Below are positions 33,007-44,327 of a stretch of 64,000 nucleotides of DNA, in pieces. The DNA is taken from positions 1,984,001 through 2,048,000 of the forward strand of contig NC_068570.1 of assembly GCF_025698545.1 (NCBI RefSeq), written 5' to 3'. A program made the position numbers and the translations under genes. The number at the start of each line of letters is the position of its first letter. Positions within the stretch are counted from its first letter, which is position 1. Source of the stretch: Gossypium raimondii (lineage: Eukaryota > Streptophyta > Magnoliopsida > Malvales > Malvaceae). A model generated the notes under the pieces. It was not told where the DNA came from and searched no databases. It saw only the letters and a program-made list of their open reading frames with translations.

Positions 33007-33650
33007 GGTAAATTACACTTGTAGTCAACTAATTATTGGTAAGATTTTGTTTTGGTTACCCAATTATGAAAAGTTATAAATGGTCACCTAACTATTTGAT
33101 TTTTCTTTTCTTTTTTGGTCACCAGCCGTTAAATGGATGATGGAAAGATGACGTGATAACAACAACTTTAACCCTCAAATTTTATACTTTGTGTCAATTT
33201 AGTCTTGATTCTAAAAAAATTTAACCATCAACGTTTACCTTTCACCTAAAATGCTAAAAAAAAAAATTCTATCAATTAAATTTGATTGAAAATATACCAA
33301 AAATTAAAACACCTGAAAACTCCAAGATAATAATTTTCACATTTTTTCATTCTCTTAAAATTAACGTTCAATGTCATAAAAAAAGTAAAACTCAAAAAAA
33401 AGACCAAATTACACAATATGTAAATTTTGAGGGTTAATTCTTTTGGAATGAAGATCAAACCGACACAATGTATAAATGTTGAGGGTTAAAATTACTATTA
33501 TGCTAATTTTAAAAGTTATCAAGTTATCTTCCCGTTAATAATTTAACGGCTGGTGACAAAAAAAATCAAATAATTGAGTGACCATTTTGTATCTTTCCAT
33601 AGTTAAATGACCAAAAAAAATACTAACACTTGTTAATTTTAATCCAAATG
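33007..33650. mobile_element. Foldback MITE with arms of about 110 bp
   Basis: The left arm ('ggtcacctaactatttgattt...ggtcaccagccgttaaat') pairs with the inverted right arm ('atttaacggctggtgac...aaataattgagtgaccatt'). The centre holds 'cacaatatgtaaattttgagg' type sequence. It lies between the two units of the local duplication. Confidence 0.7.
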
Positions 33651-33874
33651 TTAGAACTTGATCGATTATAATCCAAATACAAATGGGACCCAAATAGGTT
33701 TAACCATAAAAACCAATAACTTAAACCTATTCAATCCAAACTTTGAATTTGCCTAAACCCAAATAAGTAAAACTCATCAAAGGTTCAAAAGTATTGATGA
33801 TGATTAAACTAATGTGAGATTAGCAACACCCAAACTGATTTTTTAATGGGTTTAAAAATTGAAAACCCAATATT

Positions 33875-34262
33875 TTTCAGCCAATTGGATGGGCTTATTC
33901 CATGGTCCAAACAACAAATGTTTCACTAAAAACATGAGGGTTAAAAATTTGTACTTGCAAATCGAAGGTGTGGGGGAATCGCCTTTCACATGCAAAACAA
34001 GCTCCCTACCGTATGAGCTACAATCCCTTTATTGTCATTACAATTCTAGATATCAATTAGATTGGTTATTTTCGATAAATACTTAATTAACTCCGTTAAA
34101 ATATGTTGATATGACACTAATAATTAATATTATTGTGACATGCGATAAATTCTAGTCCAAATCTAAATACGCAAGAAAATTGATGGCTTAAAAAAAAAAA
34201 AAAAAGCAAAGTAAGTGCACGGCAATTGTCACAAAACAAAGAGCTTAAGGAGACGTTCCATT
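33875..34262. repeat. Local duplication, unit C
   Basis: This is the second unit of the duplication described at 32399-32660. It is interrupted in the middle by about 100 bp of AT-rich DNA that unit A lacks. Confidence 0.6.
33968..34027 (-). pseudogene. tRNA-Ala pseudogene, copy C
   Basis: The minus strand reads GGGATTGTAGCTCATACGG, then GAGCTTGTTTTGCATGTGAA. It keeps the TGC anticodon context but has a decayed T-arm and 3' end. Confidence 0.6.
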
Positions 34263-34726
34263 ACCATACTCTCAAAACGTGCCCCAACGGCTCGCATTCA
34301 ACCACACACGCATTCATCTTTTTGCTGCATTAAATCCCCCCTTCATTCATCCATCCGTTCATCTCTGCAACAACAACCACCATTGTTAATATCAATGACA
34401 ATTACTCTCCTTCTCTCTATCCCCCTACTCCCGTTATACACCCTACAATGAAAATTCACATGCTTTCTTTTATTACTTCAGTTACCCCTCCATTAAAACC
34501 CTTCCACAATATTTAATACGTTCTATCTACATGTCTTGAAAGCCATAGCATCGGCTATTCGTAGGCACTAAACACTATTCACCCATCCCCTAAGCCCCCT
34601 ACTCCTTATCTCCACTCATTTCCTTTTTTAGTTTTTAAATGGGCTGAATTTTGATAGGTTTTTCCCGGAGGGGGGTGTAATTGCAAAAAACACAAAATTG
34701 CACACACTTTTTTTTTTTTTATCATT
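34263..34726. other. Upstream region of the peptide gene
   Basis: A pyrimidine-rich, C-rich region (ttcattcatccatccgttcatc, ctccttctctctatcccc) is likely leader or promoter for the gene at 34727. No clear TATA box. The frame at 34215-34451 has no homology and looks like the same C-rich DNA translated. Confidence 0.4.
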
Positions 34727-36094
34727 ATGAAGGTTTCTGAGATTTGGGCTTGCTCCTTTCTGGTTGCCACTGCTTTGCTTGTCTTTATCTTCTTCAACGG
34801 CTCTTCTTTTCCTAGTAAATGTCTTTAAAACTTTTGTTATTAGCTTTAGTTTGAAAATGTCAGTGTTTGTCTTTTTAACACTTATGATTTGGTTGATAAT
34901 ATTATCAAAATCAGTCCCTAACTTTGATTTTGATTTGGTTTTATTGAACCTAGAGTGTTCTATGAACTTTCTGATATAGCTGAACATGGGGTGCTTCCCA
35001 ATTTGCTGAAAGTGACCTTAAAACAGACATCCTGTTTCTTGTTGTCTTGTTGTATATGCCAATAATTTTAGTCAACTGTCTCAAATTCATGATTATGAAA
35101 TCTGTTCTGACCTCCCGCATTTGTCCATTTTTCATGACAAAAATATGTAGTTTTGTTTCAATTAATCTGCCGACAGTGTTTCATCCTTCATAATGTTCTT
35201 ACTATGGTTCATATCTTACATGTATGTATATATCATCTTAGGAATCTATATATGTTGACTGGATCTAAGTTTTTGAAGTGTCATCTTTTGAATAGCTGAT
35301 TGGACTTTCAGACAGTGAATTATTATTCTTGAGGTGTCTATGTTCAGTTTTAATTTCGGGTTTTGCCTCTCAACTTCGAGGAGAACCTAAAAAGGTTCAC
35401 AATTTAACAAAAGTACCTAATCCATCAAGAGAATGTTTTAGCATTTTGGCCTTAGGGGGTTTGAACTCATGCCCCTTACCAATGCCATATAAGGAAATGG
35501 GTTAGAACCCATCAAGGCCAAAATGTTAATATTTTCTTGGTGGATCAGGTGTTCCCACTAAACTCCATGAACCTGTCGAGAGCTCTTCATGGAGTTAAAA
35601 GATAAAAACCCGAGGCTAAAACCAAACATAAACATCTTTAGAACAATACCTTTGTTAAGAGTCCAAGACCGGCCCCTCAACAATATGCATGTATATATCA
35701 TTGTAGGAACCAATGATTCTATATATGTTAATAGCTACCAGCTTGTTAAATCTCATCTTTTTCAGATATGGAGTTTCCACAAAATGGTGATGTTATGAGT
35801 GTAACAAGCGCAAGTAGGAAGCTGAAGGTACACATTCTCACTACTTGACCAAAATATCAAGTGTAGAACTTTAGTTCTTTTTGAGACATGTTTTTCCTTC
35901 TGGAATTGCAGGGGAATGGCTATGATCCGACAGGTGTAGACCTAGAAGATTACAGGCATCGTATTGATCCGGTTCCGAGCTCAAAGGCATCAATAAAGCC
36001 TGGTCCTATTGAGCATGGTACTCCCCTTAATCCATACATACCAAAACCACCCTCGCCACCAAATCATCCCAAAAGTGATAATGGTTCCACTTAG
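34727..36094 (+). CDS. Small secreted peptide precursor, family not identified
   Basis: Three exons, 34727-34814, 35766-35827 and 35912-36094, join in frame through GT-AG introns to give 110 residues. Residues 1-28 (MKVSEIWACSFLVATALLVF...) form a signal peptide or signal anchor. A variable stretch follows to SASRKLKG, where RKLK could be a processing site. The rest reads GYDPTGVDLEDYRHRIDPVP, SSKASIKPGPIEHGTPLNPY, IPKPPSPPNHPKSDNGST. There is no Cys in the mature part. LEDY is an acidic-Tyr context of the kind used for tyrosine sulfation, and the many prolines could be hydroxylated. The layout (signal, prodomain, basic site, short Pro-rich C-terminus) is typical of plant peptide hormones, but I could not match it to CLE, CEP, RGF, PSY, CIF, IDA or PIP motifs. 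An alternative is a small cell-wall proline-rich protein. Intron 1 (951 bp) carries a hairpin element. Confidence 0.7.
35365..35600. repeat. Hairpin/foldback element in intron 1 of the peptide gene
   Basis: 35412-35473 (ACCTAATCCATCAAGAGAAT ... GCATTTTGGCCTT) is inverted at 35499-35553 (AAGGCCAAAATGTTAATATT ... GGTGGATCAGGT), with a loop of about 25 bp. Weaker outer pairing extends to about 35365 and 35600. It is a likely MITE and would fold in the pre-mRNA. Confidence 0.65.
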
Positions 36095-37516
36095 CCATCA
36101 TCTAAATCCAGACTATAACTTCAAGTTGCTTATGTATGAATGTGTTTTGTCATGAAATAACAACCTTACTTATATGTTTTTCTAAGTGTTTTTGTGTTCT
36201 CATTGCTCATAATTATCATATCCAACCAACAATAACAAGACAATAGAAAAACAGTGTTTTAACATCTACTAACTGATGCCACTCCCCCAATTTGGTGCTT
36301 GGTCAAAGACAACTTGAGAGATGAAATGTTTTATCTTTCATTTCTTACAGAATAACAAACAATTGACATCTGTGCTACTTGTCTGCTTGGTTTCATCTCT
36401 TACTAGCTATCAATGTGCCATTATCAGCTATTGTTGTAACAATAAGACCCCATCATGATAAAGGCACCAATATGTCCTTCACTAAAGATATTTCAGATTG
36501 TATTTTGCATAGATTTTTCAGTTCAAAATTTCATCCTTTTCTACAATTAAAAATTGGCGAGGCTTACGAAATACTCAGACAATCATACATGACATATATC
36601 ACGTGTACCGCATATTGACATACATAGATCAATTTTTAACAGTAAAACTATCCCTTATAGTACTTTTTTGTCTGGTTTTTTATTATTATTAAGCTTTACT
36701 AAATAGTGTTCATATGTACTTTGAACTATATTCTTCAACTATCATAATGTTTTACTTTGAATGTTCTGTTTTTTTTTAAGGACAAAACCTACTCTTTTGC
36801 TTCATAAACTTATGTAAATGCATCTAAGCAATTAAAAATATTGAATGCAATCATTACATAAAATCATGAACCCATGTTAGTATTTTGTATGACTCGATGT
36901 CACTTTCTTTACCATGCAAACTTTCTTTTTTTCTTTGTTTTTATTTCTCGGACAAGGTAAAAAGTAAAAAGGATGGTAACTGGTTTTCAACTGGCAAAAT
37001 CTTGGGGTAATTTTACAGGGAGCATAGAAATTTTCATCTCTGGACAGGCTCTAAAAAAATACAATGAATGATGAAAATTTATCAAAATTTCAACTAGTGG
37101 CAGAGGCATCGATTACCATCATTCAGAAACACTGTGACATCCCATGCTCTAACACTTTAAATATTGGATTTTTATTTAATAAATTGTCAGCTTGTAGCTT
37201 TATTTTCGAGTTAATGTGAAATTCTGGCATAAGATTTCATTTCGAATATTATTTTAAGTCAATAATTTTATATTTTTAACAATGTTAAATTTTGAAATAT
37301 AATTTAATACCATCTTTTAGTTAATTTTACATTTTATTAGTTATGTGATTTTTTTACAATTTTATACCTATTTCTAATGACTTTCATTCATCTAACTTAA
37401 ATAAAAATAAAATAAAATAATAATTAATGAATCAAATTCTCTCCTTATTTAATATATTCTTCAAGTTGATGAATCAAACAATAAATTCTTTAATTCCAAC
37501 TAAATGTACCATACAG
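36095..37516. other. 3' flank of the peptide gene and intergenic DNA
   Basis: No gene was recognised; frames at 36379-36618 and 37427-37609 are AT-rich and lack homology. Confidence 0.4.
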
Positions 37517-38008
37517 GGTAATATTCAGTCTGAAAAGTGGGAGGATTTGGGTAAAAATATAGACTCGAAAAATAGGTTTAAACAAAAAAAAATAAGATGT
37601 ATTTTTTAAACGGGTTTAGCCTCGGGTAAATTTTTTTTGTTTGATCCGGCCCAAATTTGCAAAAAGACAAAATATTGTTTTGTGTTTGATTTCACATTAT
37701 TTTGCTACCATTTTGTTATTATATTACTACTATTTTATTGTTATTGTTTGGATATTGTATAACTCCTGTTTTATTGTTAATTCTGCTATTATTTTAGAAG
37801 CATTTGCTTGCTAAGTTGAACATATCTTAGTATTATTTAATTATAAAGACATTTATTTTTTAATACGGCGAGCCAAGTCAAGATAGGGTTTTAACATTTT
37901 CATTTGGGCCAGATTTAGGTAAAATTTTAAGCTCATTTTTCGGACTAAGGCCTAGAAAATAGGTTTAAAATTTTTGATTCAACCCAACCCATTATCAGTT
38001 CTAATAAT
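37517..38008. mobile_element. hAT-like GC-rich MITE, decayed copy
   Basis: Phrases 'gggaggatttgggtaaaaatatag', 'aacgggtttagcctcgggtaaa' and 'ttgatccggcccaaat' match the reverse complement of 52560-52720. The ends are decayed and no target duplication is visible. It is the oldest-looking of three copies. Confidence 0.6.
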
Positions 38009-38830
38009 GTCAAATAATTAAGTAATCTCACATTCGAGTAACCCAATTATCTCCACAAACCAAACTTTAAACACAAATGATTATGCATTAACCATTTATA
38101 TACCGAGTATGTATTAAATACAAGTCTTTAAATAATAAACCATTGTTTTCTGATAGTTTTGCTTGGTGTATGCTTTGAGTATCACAATGAGTTGAGCCCT
38201 TTGAGCCAGTAGCAGGCAAAACTATCATAAAACAAGCACAAAAACATGGATGGCAACAAGAATAATGGTTCCCACCCCCATTGACCCTAAAGCTAACCAC
38301 CACAAATAGGAAAGTGGTTTTCAGTTGGAAGTCATATACAAAAGAAAAAGGCGACCAAATTTCACAACCTAACTGTATTTTAATCTATATATATCACCCA
38401 ACTTCATTGACAATAACACACAAAAAAGTCACTTATTTTCTTCTTCCTCAAGTTATTTTCATTATCCTTAACCATTTCTTTTTCATATTATCCAAATTCA
38501 AGGTTAAAATAGTTAAATATCTCGAAAAAAAAATAATTGATTAAATAGGTCATTTTCAAAAGGAGTGTGTGAAAGCACGTCTAACTAAACAAACTTTCAC
38601 ACTCTCTTTTAAAAAACGAACTATTTTCTTAAATTTTCGAAAAATCAAACTATTTGATCTATTAACATATGATTAATTTAGCTTAAATCCTAACCTAAGT
38701 GTCAAGTGGGGGGAAAGTAAACTAAAGTGACTGTTGTTTTTACTTTCAGTGTGGAAAGTATAGATATTATAATCACTAAAGCAAATGGGACCAAACAAAA
38801 ATCATGTTCAGCTACCACATGTTGTGTGGG
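38009..38830. other. Intergenic DNA, nothing recognised
   Basis: No gene was supported. Confidence 0.4.
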
Positions 38831-39261
38831 GAAGAGGTGTCCATGGACCGGGTCGGGCCCAAGAAAAATTTCGATCCTCCTCCTAGGCCCGGTCCCGGCC
38901 TGGTCCAAAATATGGGTCTGAAATTTTGTCTAGACCCGGTCCGAGAAAAAATCCTAAGCCCGAGCCCGGCCCGGCCCGGCCTATTTTTTAATAAACACCA
39001 AAAAAATATTTTAAAAATAAAAAATAAAAATAAATGTATTTTAAAAATATTTTAAAATTAAAATTAAAAAATAAAAATAAAAAATATATATATATTTATT
39101 ATATTCGGGCCAGGCCAGGCCAGGCCTGGGACAAAAAAGTGGTGCCCGAGGCGCGACCTTTTTTTGCCCAAACCCATATTTCTGGCTTATATATTTTCCC
39201 GAATCCTCCCATATTTCGGGCGGGCCGTCGGGTCGGGTCACCCGGCCCATGGGCACCTCTA
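38831..39261. mobile_element. hAT-like GC-rich MITE with 8-bp target duplication
   Basis: It is 431 bp long. Terminal inverted repeats read AAGAGGTGTCCATGGACCGG at the left and (reverse complement) TAGAGGTGCCCATGGGCCGG at the right. It is flanked by an exact direct repeat GTGTGGGG (38823-38830 and 39262-39269). An 8-bp duplication with TAGAGGTG-type ends is the mark of the hAT superfamily. The body alternates GGGCC-rich arms with an AT-rich centre and has no coding capacity. Confidence 0.8.
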
Positions 39262-39299
39262 GTGTGGGGGTGTTTTTAAGAAAACACTGATTAAATAAA

Positions 39300-39760
39300 A
39301 GGGAAATTGATAAATTTAGTCTTTAATATTTATAATTTTTTTATTAATTTGGTTTTCATTTTTTAATTAAATTTTGTTATTAATTTTTCAAAAGAGTAAA
39401 ATTGTTTTTTTATGGAACTAAAATATTAATTTTTTAATGATATTGGTGTGGCAACCTGCATGGCAGTTTACATGTATTTCATACTGGCATGTTATTATTT
39501 GTCTTATATGTCACGTAAATAAATAATTTAAAAATTATAAAATATTCAAAAAAAATTTAAAATGCCACTTCATGTTGACATGAATTGTAATGCGGGTGAC
39601 ATGTTTAAAAATTCAATATTTTAGTTAGATTTTCATTTAAAAAATAACAATTTTATTTTATTTTAAAGGTTGAAGGTTAAATTCAACTCAAATAATAAGG
39701 ACCAAATTGATAGAAATTATAAATACGAAGGATTAAATTTATTATTATATCTAAATAAAA
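39300..39760. mobile_element. Foldback MITE, about 460 bp
   Basis: The left part 'aaattgataaatttagtctttaatatttataattttt' pairs in inverted sense with 'aaattataaatacgaaggattaaatttatta'. There is no coding capacity. Confidence 0.5.
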
Positions 39761-39979
39761 GAAAAAAGGTTAATTACTTTAAATCCAATTATAAAATGAA
39801 GTGATACTCAAGGCAAGGATGTTTTCATCATTTATTAATAAAACCCATAAGCTGTCTCAGTCAATCGTTGTCTAAATTTGCTTTACTCAATTCATGTTTG
39901 ATCATTTTCCCATTAAAATGCAAGAAAGAGTGGTTTTTTTTTTCCTAACTTTCTTTGAAACCAAACAAAACTTTAGGAA

Positions 39980-40350
39980 AACTACCATCAAAACCCTTGT
40001 ATTATAATTCTGATTACACTTTACTTCTCTTTTAAAAAATGAGTAAATTAGTTCTTGTATATTAGATCAAATAGTAAACTAGTCATTCTGTTAAATATTT
40101 CATCTATTTTTACTGTTAAAAATTGATCATTGCACGTCAGCATAACGTACATGTGGCATGCCATTTGTAACTATATGGTTATTCTATTGGCTATATTAGT
40201 TTTTAACAATAGAAATGAATGAAATATTTAATAGAAATGACCAATTTGCTCTTTAAACTAACGTACAAAGACTAACCAATTTATTTTTTAAGTAAAGGGG
40301 GAAAAATACAATTTAACTCCTAGTATAAGACCTCAATGGTACTTTTACAA
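39980..40350. mobile_element. MITE of the AAAGTACCATGGAGG family, copy 3
   Basis: The body 'aaaaatgagtaaattagtt', 'ttagatcaaatagtaaact' and 'atgtggcatgccatttgtaact' matches copy 1. The right end 'cctcaatggtacttttac' is the inverted terminal repeat. The left end has diverged. Confidence 0.65.
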
Positions 40351-40396
40351 CCTTTGATTTGTTTTTTTTTCGAACAATTTCATTATAAATTCCGAT

Positions 40397-40536
40397 CTTT
40401 TTTTTTACACAATATTTAGAACTACTCAAAACCCTTCTCAACCCATAAATAGGAGGATAATATGCTTCAACACACTCGAACCATGTCCTCTTGCATTGAA
40501 AATAATATTCATATAAACCGAATTAAGACTCAATAA
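40397..40536 (-). mobile_element. tRNA-derived SINE-like element, copy 2
   Basis: The minus strand reads ATTGAGTCTTAATTCGGTTT (A-like), GGTTCGAGTGTGTTGAAGC (box B-like), TATTATCCTCCTATTTATGG, and ends TTGTGTAAAAAAAA. The box B is better kept than in copy 1. Confidence 0.65.
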
Positions 40537-40915
40537 GCAAAAACCTTTGATTTGTTAAAAAACTATAATCATGTTTTAACTGATTTTTTAGTTAAATGGT
40601 CGTGTTAGATTGTCCTTAAATATTTCTAAATCATTGAACCACCATTGGAGTTAACTTCAATTATGGGTTTCAATCTAATAGGATTTCAATAAATTATAGC
40701 TGATTTTTTTAAAAAGAAAAAGGAAAATTCAAACATTTTGTGCTTCTATTTCAAGCAAAAAGACAGACAGAGAGACAAAACTAGTCTGGTTTTTGTATGA
40801 AATTGGGGATTTTATTTTGATACTCCCTGATTAAAACTGACACAAAAGTTGAAGTACTCTCTGCCATGTTTATCCATTTGGTTCAATTACCTTTTCTTTT
40901 TTCTTCTTTTGGTTT

Positions 40916-41310
40916 AATTTTGATTTTAGTCCTCTATTATGTTTGCCAAGATCAGAGTATTCATCGTGCTCTCTAAAGAGATAAACAACTAGCATAAAAT
41001 ATGTTCCTTTTCCTTGATCAGAGATCTAACTTCTAACCACATATTTAATCCTTATACTTTAATTTGACATAATTTAATACTATACTTTTATAATAATATT
41101 AGTATGTCCAAATCGATAATTTCGAGTTATTATCGTTATAGTGATAATGTGATTTTTTTTACACGCCACATGTCAACTCAAGACGGTTTTAAAATGAAAT
41201 TCCACATCATCACTTTAACAACAATTAACGATGTTGCCAAATTAAAATAGAAATAACAAATCCCAAATTTTAGCGTACTTAGAGGGATTAAAACCAAAAT
41301 TAGAATTTAA
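40916..41310. mobile_element. Foldback MITE, about 395 bp
   Basis: The left end AATTTTGATTTTAGTCCTCT is complementary to the right end AGAGGGATTAAAACCAAAATT. Internal GTGATAATGTG and TTATCGTTATAG are part of the spacer. No gene. Confidence 0.55.
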
Positions 41311-42072
41311 TTTTTTTCTTTTTCTCCATCTCATGCTTATCCATTTATAAGCTAATCCGACTCTTATGTCTAGATCGACATATTAATCAATTCGCAATTC
41401 AACCGTTTAATTCAATCCGATTCAAAAACACTTCTTCAAACCCTATAATCCTACAAACTTGAGAAATAGAGAGAGTTGGTGGATGTGGGACAAATGAGGG
41501 GAAATGGCAAGAACCCATTTATCATGAAGCAAAGAAGAAAGGCATGGACAGTATGGGACGAAGCATGATAGAAAATGACCAATGCTTTTGGCTTAAACCA
41601 TAATAACCTATGAGGTGGTGTGCTTCTCTTTATGTTGTGAAGTGGGGGCAATTTTTTAGCCCTTCTCTTCTTTCCATTTTGCATTACCAATACAACAGTG
41701 CTTATATATCAACTTATGATTTACGACTACATCATTACAAGCATTTATTTAAATAATTAACTCAATTAAATTTCATCCATTTATTTATATATAATTTACG
41801 CAAATAAAACTCGAATCTCATATCATTCAAACTAAATTAAGCATCAATATCTTATTGGAAGAATGATTGCTTAGTCATGAGTAATGTTTGCTAAACAAAT
41901 TTCTTTTGTCATCATATTGCATAATTATTAGTTACTCCCCATTACTTAATGAATAATTTCTTTGAAGTGACGAATTAGTAGTTAAAAGAATAATCAATCC
42001 CTTTATTATAACTTTTCGTTTTTATAAAAAACATTAATTTGTTTATATAATTTTTTTAATAATTTTATTATA
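41311..42072. other. Intergenic DNA, nothing recognised
   Basis: A less AT-rich stretch at about 41450-41690 has a minus-strand open frame with no recognised homology. It is left uncalled. Confidence 0.4.
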
Positions 42073-42216
42073 CATTTTGTTCTTTTTAATATAATACTTA
42101 GAATTATCCATAGCCCTTCCTCAACCTGTAAATAAGAAGATAATGCGTTTCAGCACACTCGAACCTACATCCTCCTGCATAGATAATAATGCTCATGTCA
42201 ATCAAGCTGAGGTCAA
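42073..42216 (-). mobile_element. tRNA-derived SINE-like element, copy 3
   Basis: The minus strand carries TAGGTTCGAGTGTGCTGAAACGC and GCATTATCTTCTTATTTACAGG, then a 3' A-rich end. It shares order and spacing with copies 1, 2 and 4. Confidence 0.6.
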
Positions 42217-42606
42217 TCAAATAAAAAAATACTATTTTTCAACTCGATAGATTAATGTATTTTTTAAAAGAAAAACCCACCACAATAAAAATTTTTTTTG
42301 TGACAATAACCTTACAAAAGTGATATATGTTTAGGAAATTGAGTGCTAGAGAAGGAAAGTGTGTTTTGAGGGGTGGTGGGTGGTCCTATAATGGAATTTG
42401 TAACATTGAGGGCATAGAAGCATGTGTAGGTGTCTCAAAAATATGGTTCTGATTTTTTTTTTTGTGGGGGGTTTGCTCTCTTTAATTTTCTTTTTTGTGT
42501 GTAGTTCATCGAATCAAATTTGTTTTTCATGGTAGATTCTTTGAGTGATGCATAAACATAAAAACTTTAGGACCACGGGAGAAAAAAACAACTGGTTCAT
42601 TAGTTA

Positions 42607-42759
42607 AGGGTGGGTTTGAATGGGCGATTGGGTGTAGTACGGTATGTTTAGTTTATTTTTTGTCTCACGTTACAGTATCGCTACAGTATCCAATCTCACC
42701 GCCACCGTTGTTTTTACACTAACCATAAGTAAACGCACTACCCATCCAAACCCACTCTA
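42607..42759. mobile_element. Short MITE with GGGTGGGTTTG ends
   Basis: About 150 bp, with the left end AAGGGTGGGTTTGAATGGG and the right end CCCATCCAAACCCACTCTA as inverted repeats. The centre includes 'acagtatcgctacagtatcc'. Target duplication is unclear. Confidence 0.6.
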
Positions 42760-42884
42760 AATGTGTTACGGGCTTGATTTAATGTCAAAAATATTTGTTG
42801 GATTGAATCTAGTAAAGAGTTTTATGTCATCTAAACAAAGATTAAGATTCGAGTTATGTATCAATAAGTATTGAGTGTAGGGTG

Positions 42885-43095
42885 ACGGGAGAGGGCAAGT
42901 AGGAATTCTGGCCCTCTTAAAATCATAAATTAATTATGGTAAAATTACATTTTGGCCTCTAAAAAATAATAAGATTTTAATTTAGTTATTTAAAAAATTA
43001 TAAAGATATTAGTTAATACAATAGTGAAATTTCATGTTCACGCTTATCAAAATTTATAACTTAATTTAGCCCCTAATTTTATTTATTTTTTACTT
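42885..43095. repeat. Fragment of a dispersed repeat (also at 54340-54590)
   Basis: Phrases 'ggtaaaattacattttggcc', 'ttataacttaatttagcccc' and 'tttgctcctgg' match the style of 54340-54590 and 16430-16560. Ends are not resolved. Confidence 0.4.
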
Positions 43096-43304
43096 TGCTC
43101 CTGGTTGTGTGTAATAGTAAAAAACATATTACACTCTCAAGAGAGACTGTAGGTTCAAATCTTAGAGAAGACATTGTTGGAAGGGGACAATCTAGAAAAA
43201 ATAGATTTGAGTTTTATAAATGAAGTAAACAACACTCTGAAAACTTTACTCTCAATTTAAAACTGACTTAATTGTCAATTGAGTTAAAACCTAATGTAAT
43301 TATC

Positions 43305-43647
43305 TTTTATTCTTAACGTCAATAATGGCAATAGGAATGATCACAAAGTAATAGAAAGAAAAATAAAAACACACAGATTTTACGTGAAAACCCTGATCGA
43401 GAAAAACCACAGGCATAGGAGAAAAAATTACTAATGTTGGAAAACCAATAATATAAAAGGAGTTCGATTGCACCTATTTTAAGTGTTAAACAACCCTGTT
43501 ATAATAAATGTCTAATAGGAGAAGTATAATTTTATACGGATTCAACTTGTGCGGCATGCTCTTTCGCCCTCACAAATCTCCCTAATTTACCTCTCTATTT
43601 TATTTTATTTTAACAAATGATGGGATACAGGTAACACAACTCTAACA
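43305..43647 (-). mobile_element. Solo LTR, copia-like, copy 2
   Basis: On the minus strand it begins TGTTAGAGTTGTG and carries CACGTAAAATCTGTGTGTTT and GTGATCATTCCTATTGCC, as in 8130-8481. It is flanked by TTATC at 43300-43304 and 43648-43652. The inner end is diverged. There is no internal region. Confidence 0.7.
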
Positions 43648-43954
43648 TTATCGAGTGTGAAAAAAATACACAAGTATGCTAATAAACTAATCTACATTTT
43701 TATCACATTTCAACCAATTTTAATTTGCATCAAAATAAAATAAAATAAAAAATAAAAAAGATTGTTTTTTTTAAGTACAACTCAAAGGTTTAAAAGAGAC
43801 TTCACAAAGATTAATACTTTAAAAGTGTTCCTTGGTCATTAATGAATTATTAGGATTGATATAATCAAAGAAGATACACTCAAAAAGCATAGATAAAGTT
43901 GAATGATTTTTGTAAATCATTAAACTATCTCTAATTTATTTTCTATATGTATCT

Positions 43955-44090
43955 ATATATATTATACCAATATCTAGAATTATTTATAATCATTTCCCAA
44001 TCTTTAAATAAGAGAATAAACGTGTTTCAGCATGTTCGAATTAACGTCCTCCTACACTGACAATAATATCTATGCCAACCGAACTAACAA
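43955..44090 (-). mobile_element. tRNA-derived SINE-like element, copy 4
   Basis: The minus strand contains GTTAATTCGAACATGCTGAAAC, GTTTATTCTCTTATTTAAAG and the A-region GTTCGGTTGGCATAGATATT. It is more diverged than copies 2 and 3. Confidence 0.55.
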
Positions 44091-44327
44091 AGGCGAAGTA
44101 TGAAGTAGGCGGAGGTGAAAGACGATTCACCTTTGAAGGGCGAAGGGCTAAGATCCATCACTAAGAGGAGAAGAAAGAGATTAAATATATTTATTAAAAG
44201 TTTATATAAAAAAACTAAATGAATGTTTGATAGAAATAATAAAAATTAAATGTTTAAAATTTATTAAGTAACTTGTTAAAATATCGCAACGATTGAATTT
44301 TTATTGAGTTTGTATAAAAACATAAAG

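Noticed and set aside
41451-41690. 79-residue minus-strand open frame
   Set aside because: The first codon is not ATG and no domain or homology is recognisable; it sits among repeats.
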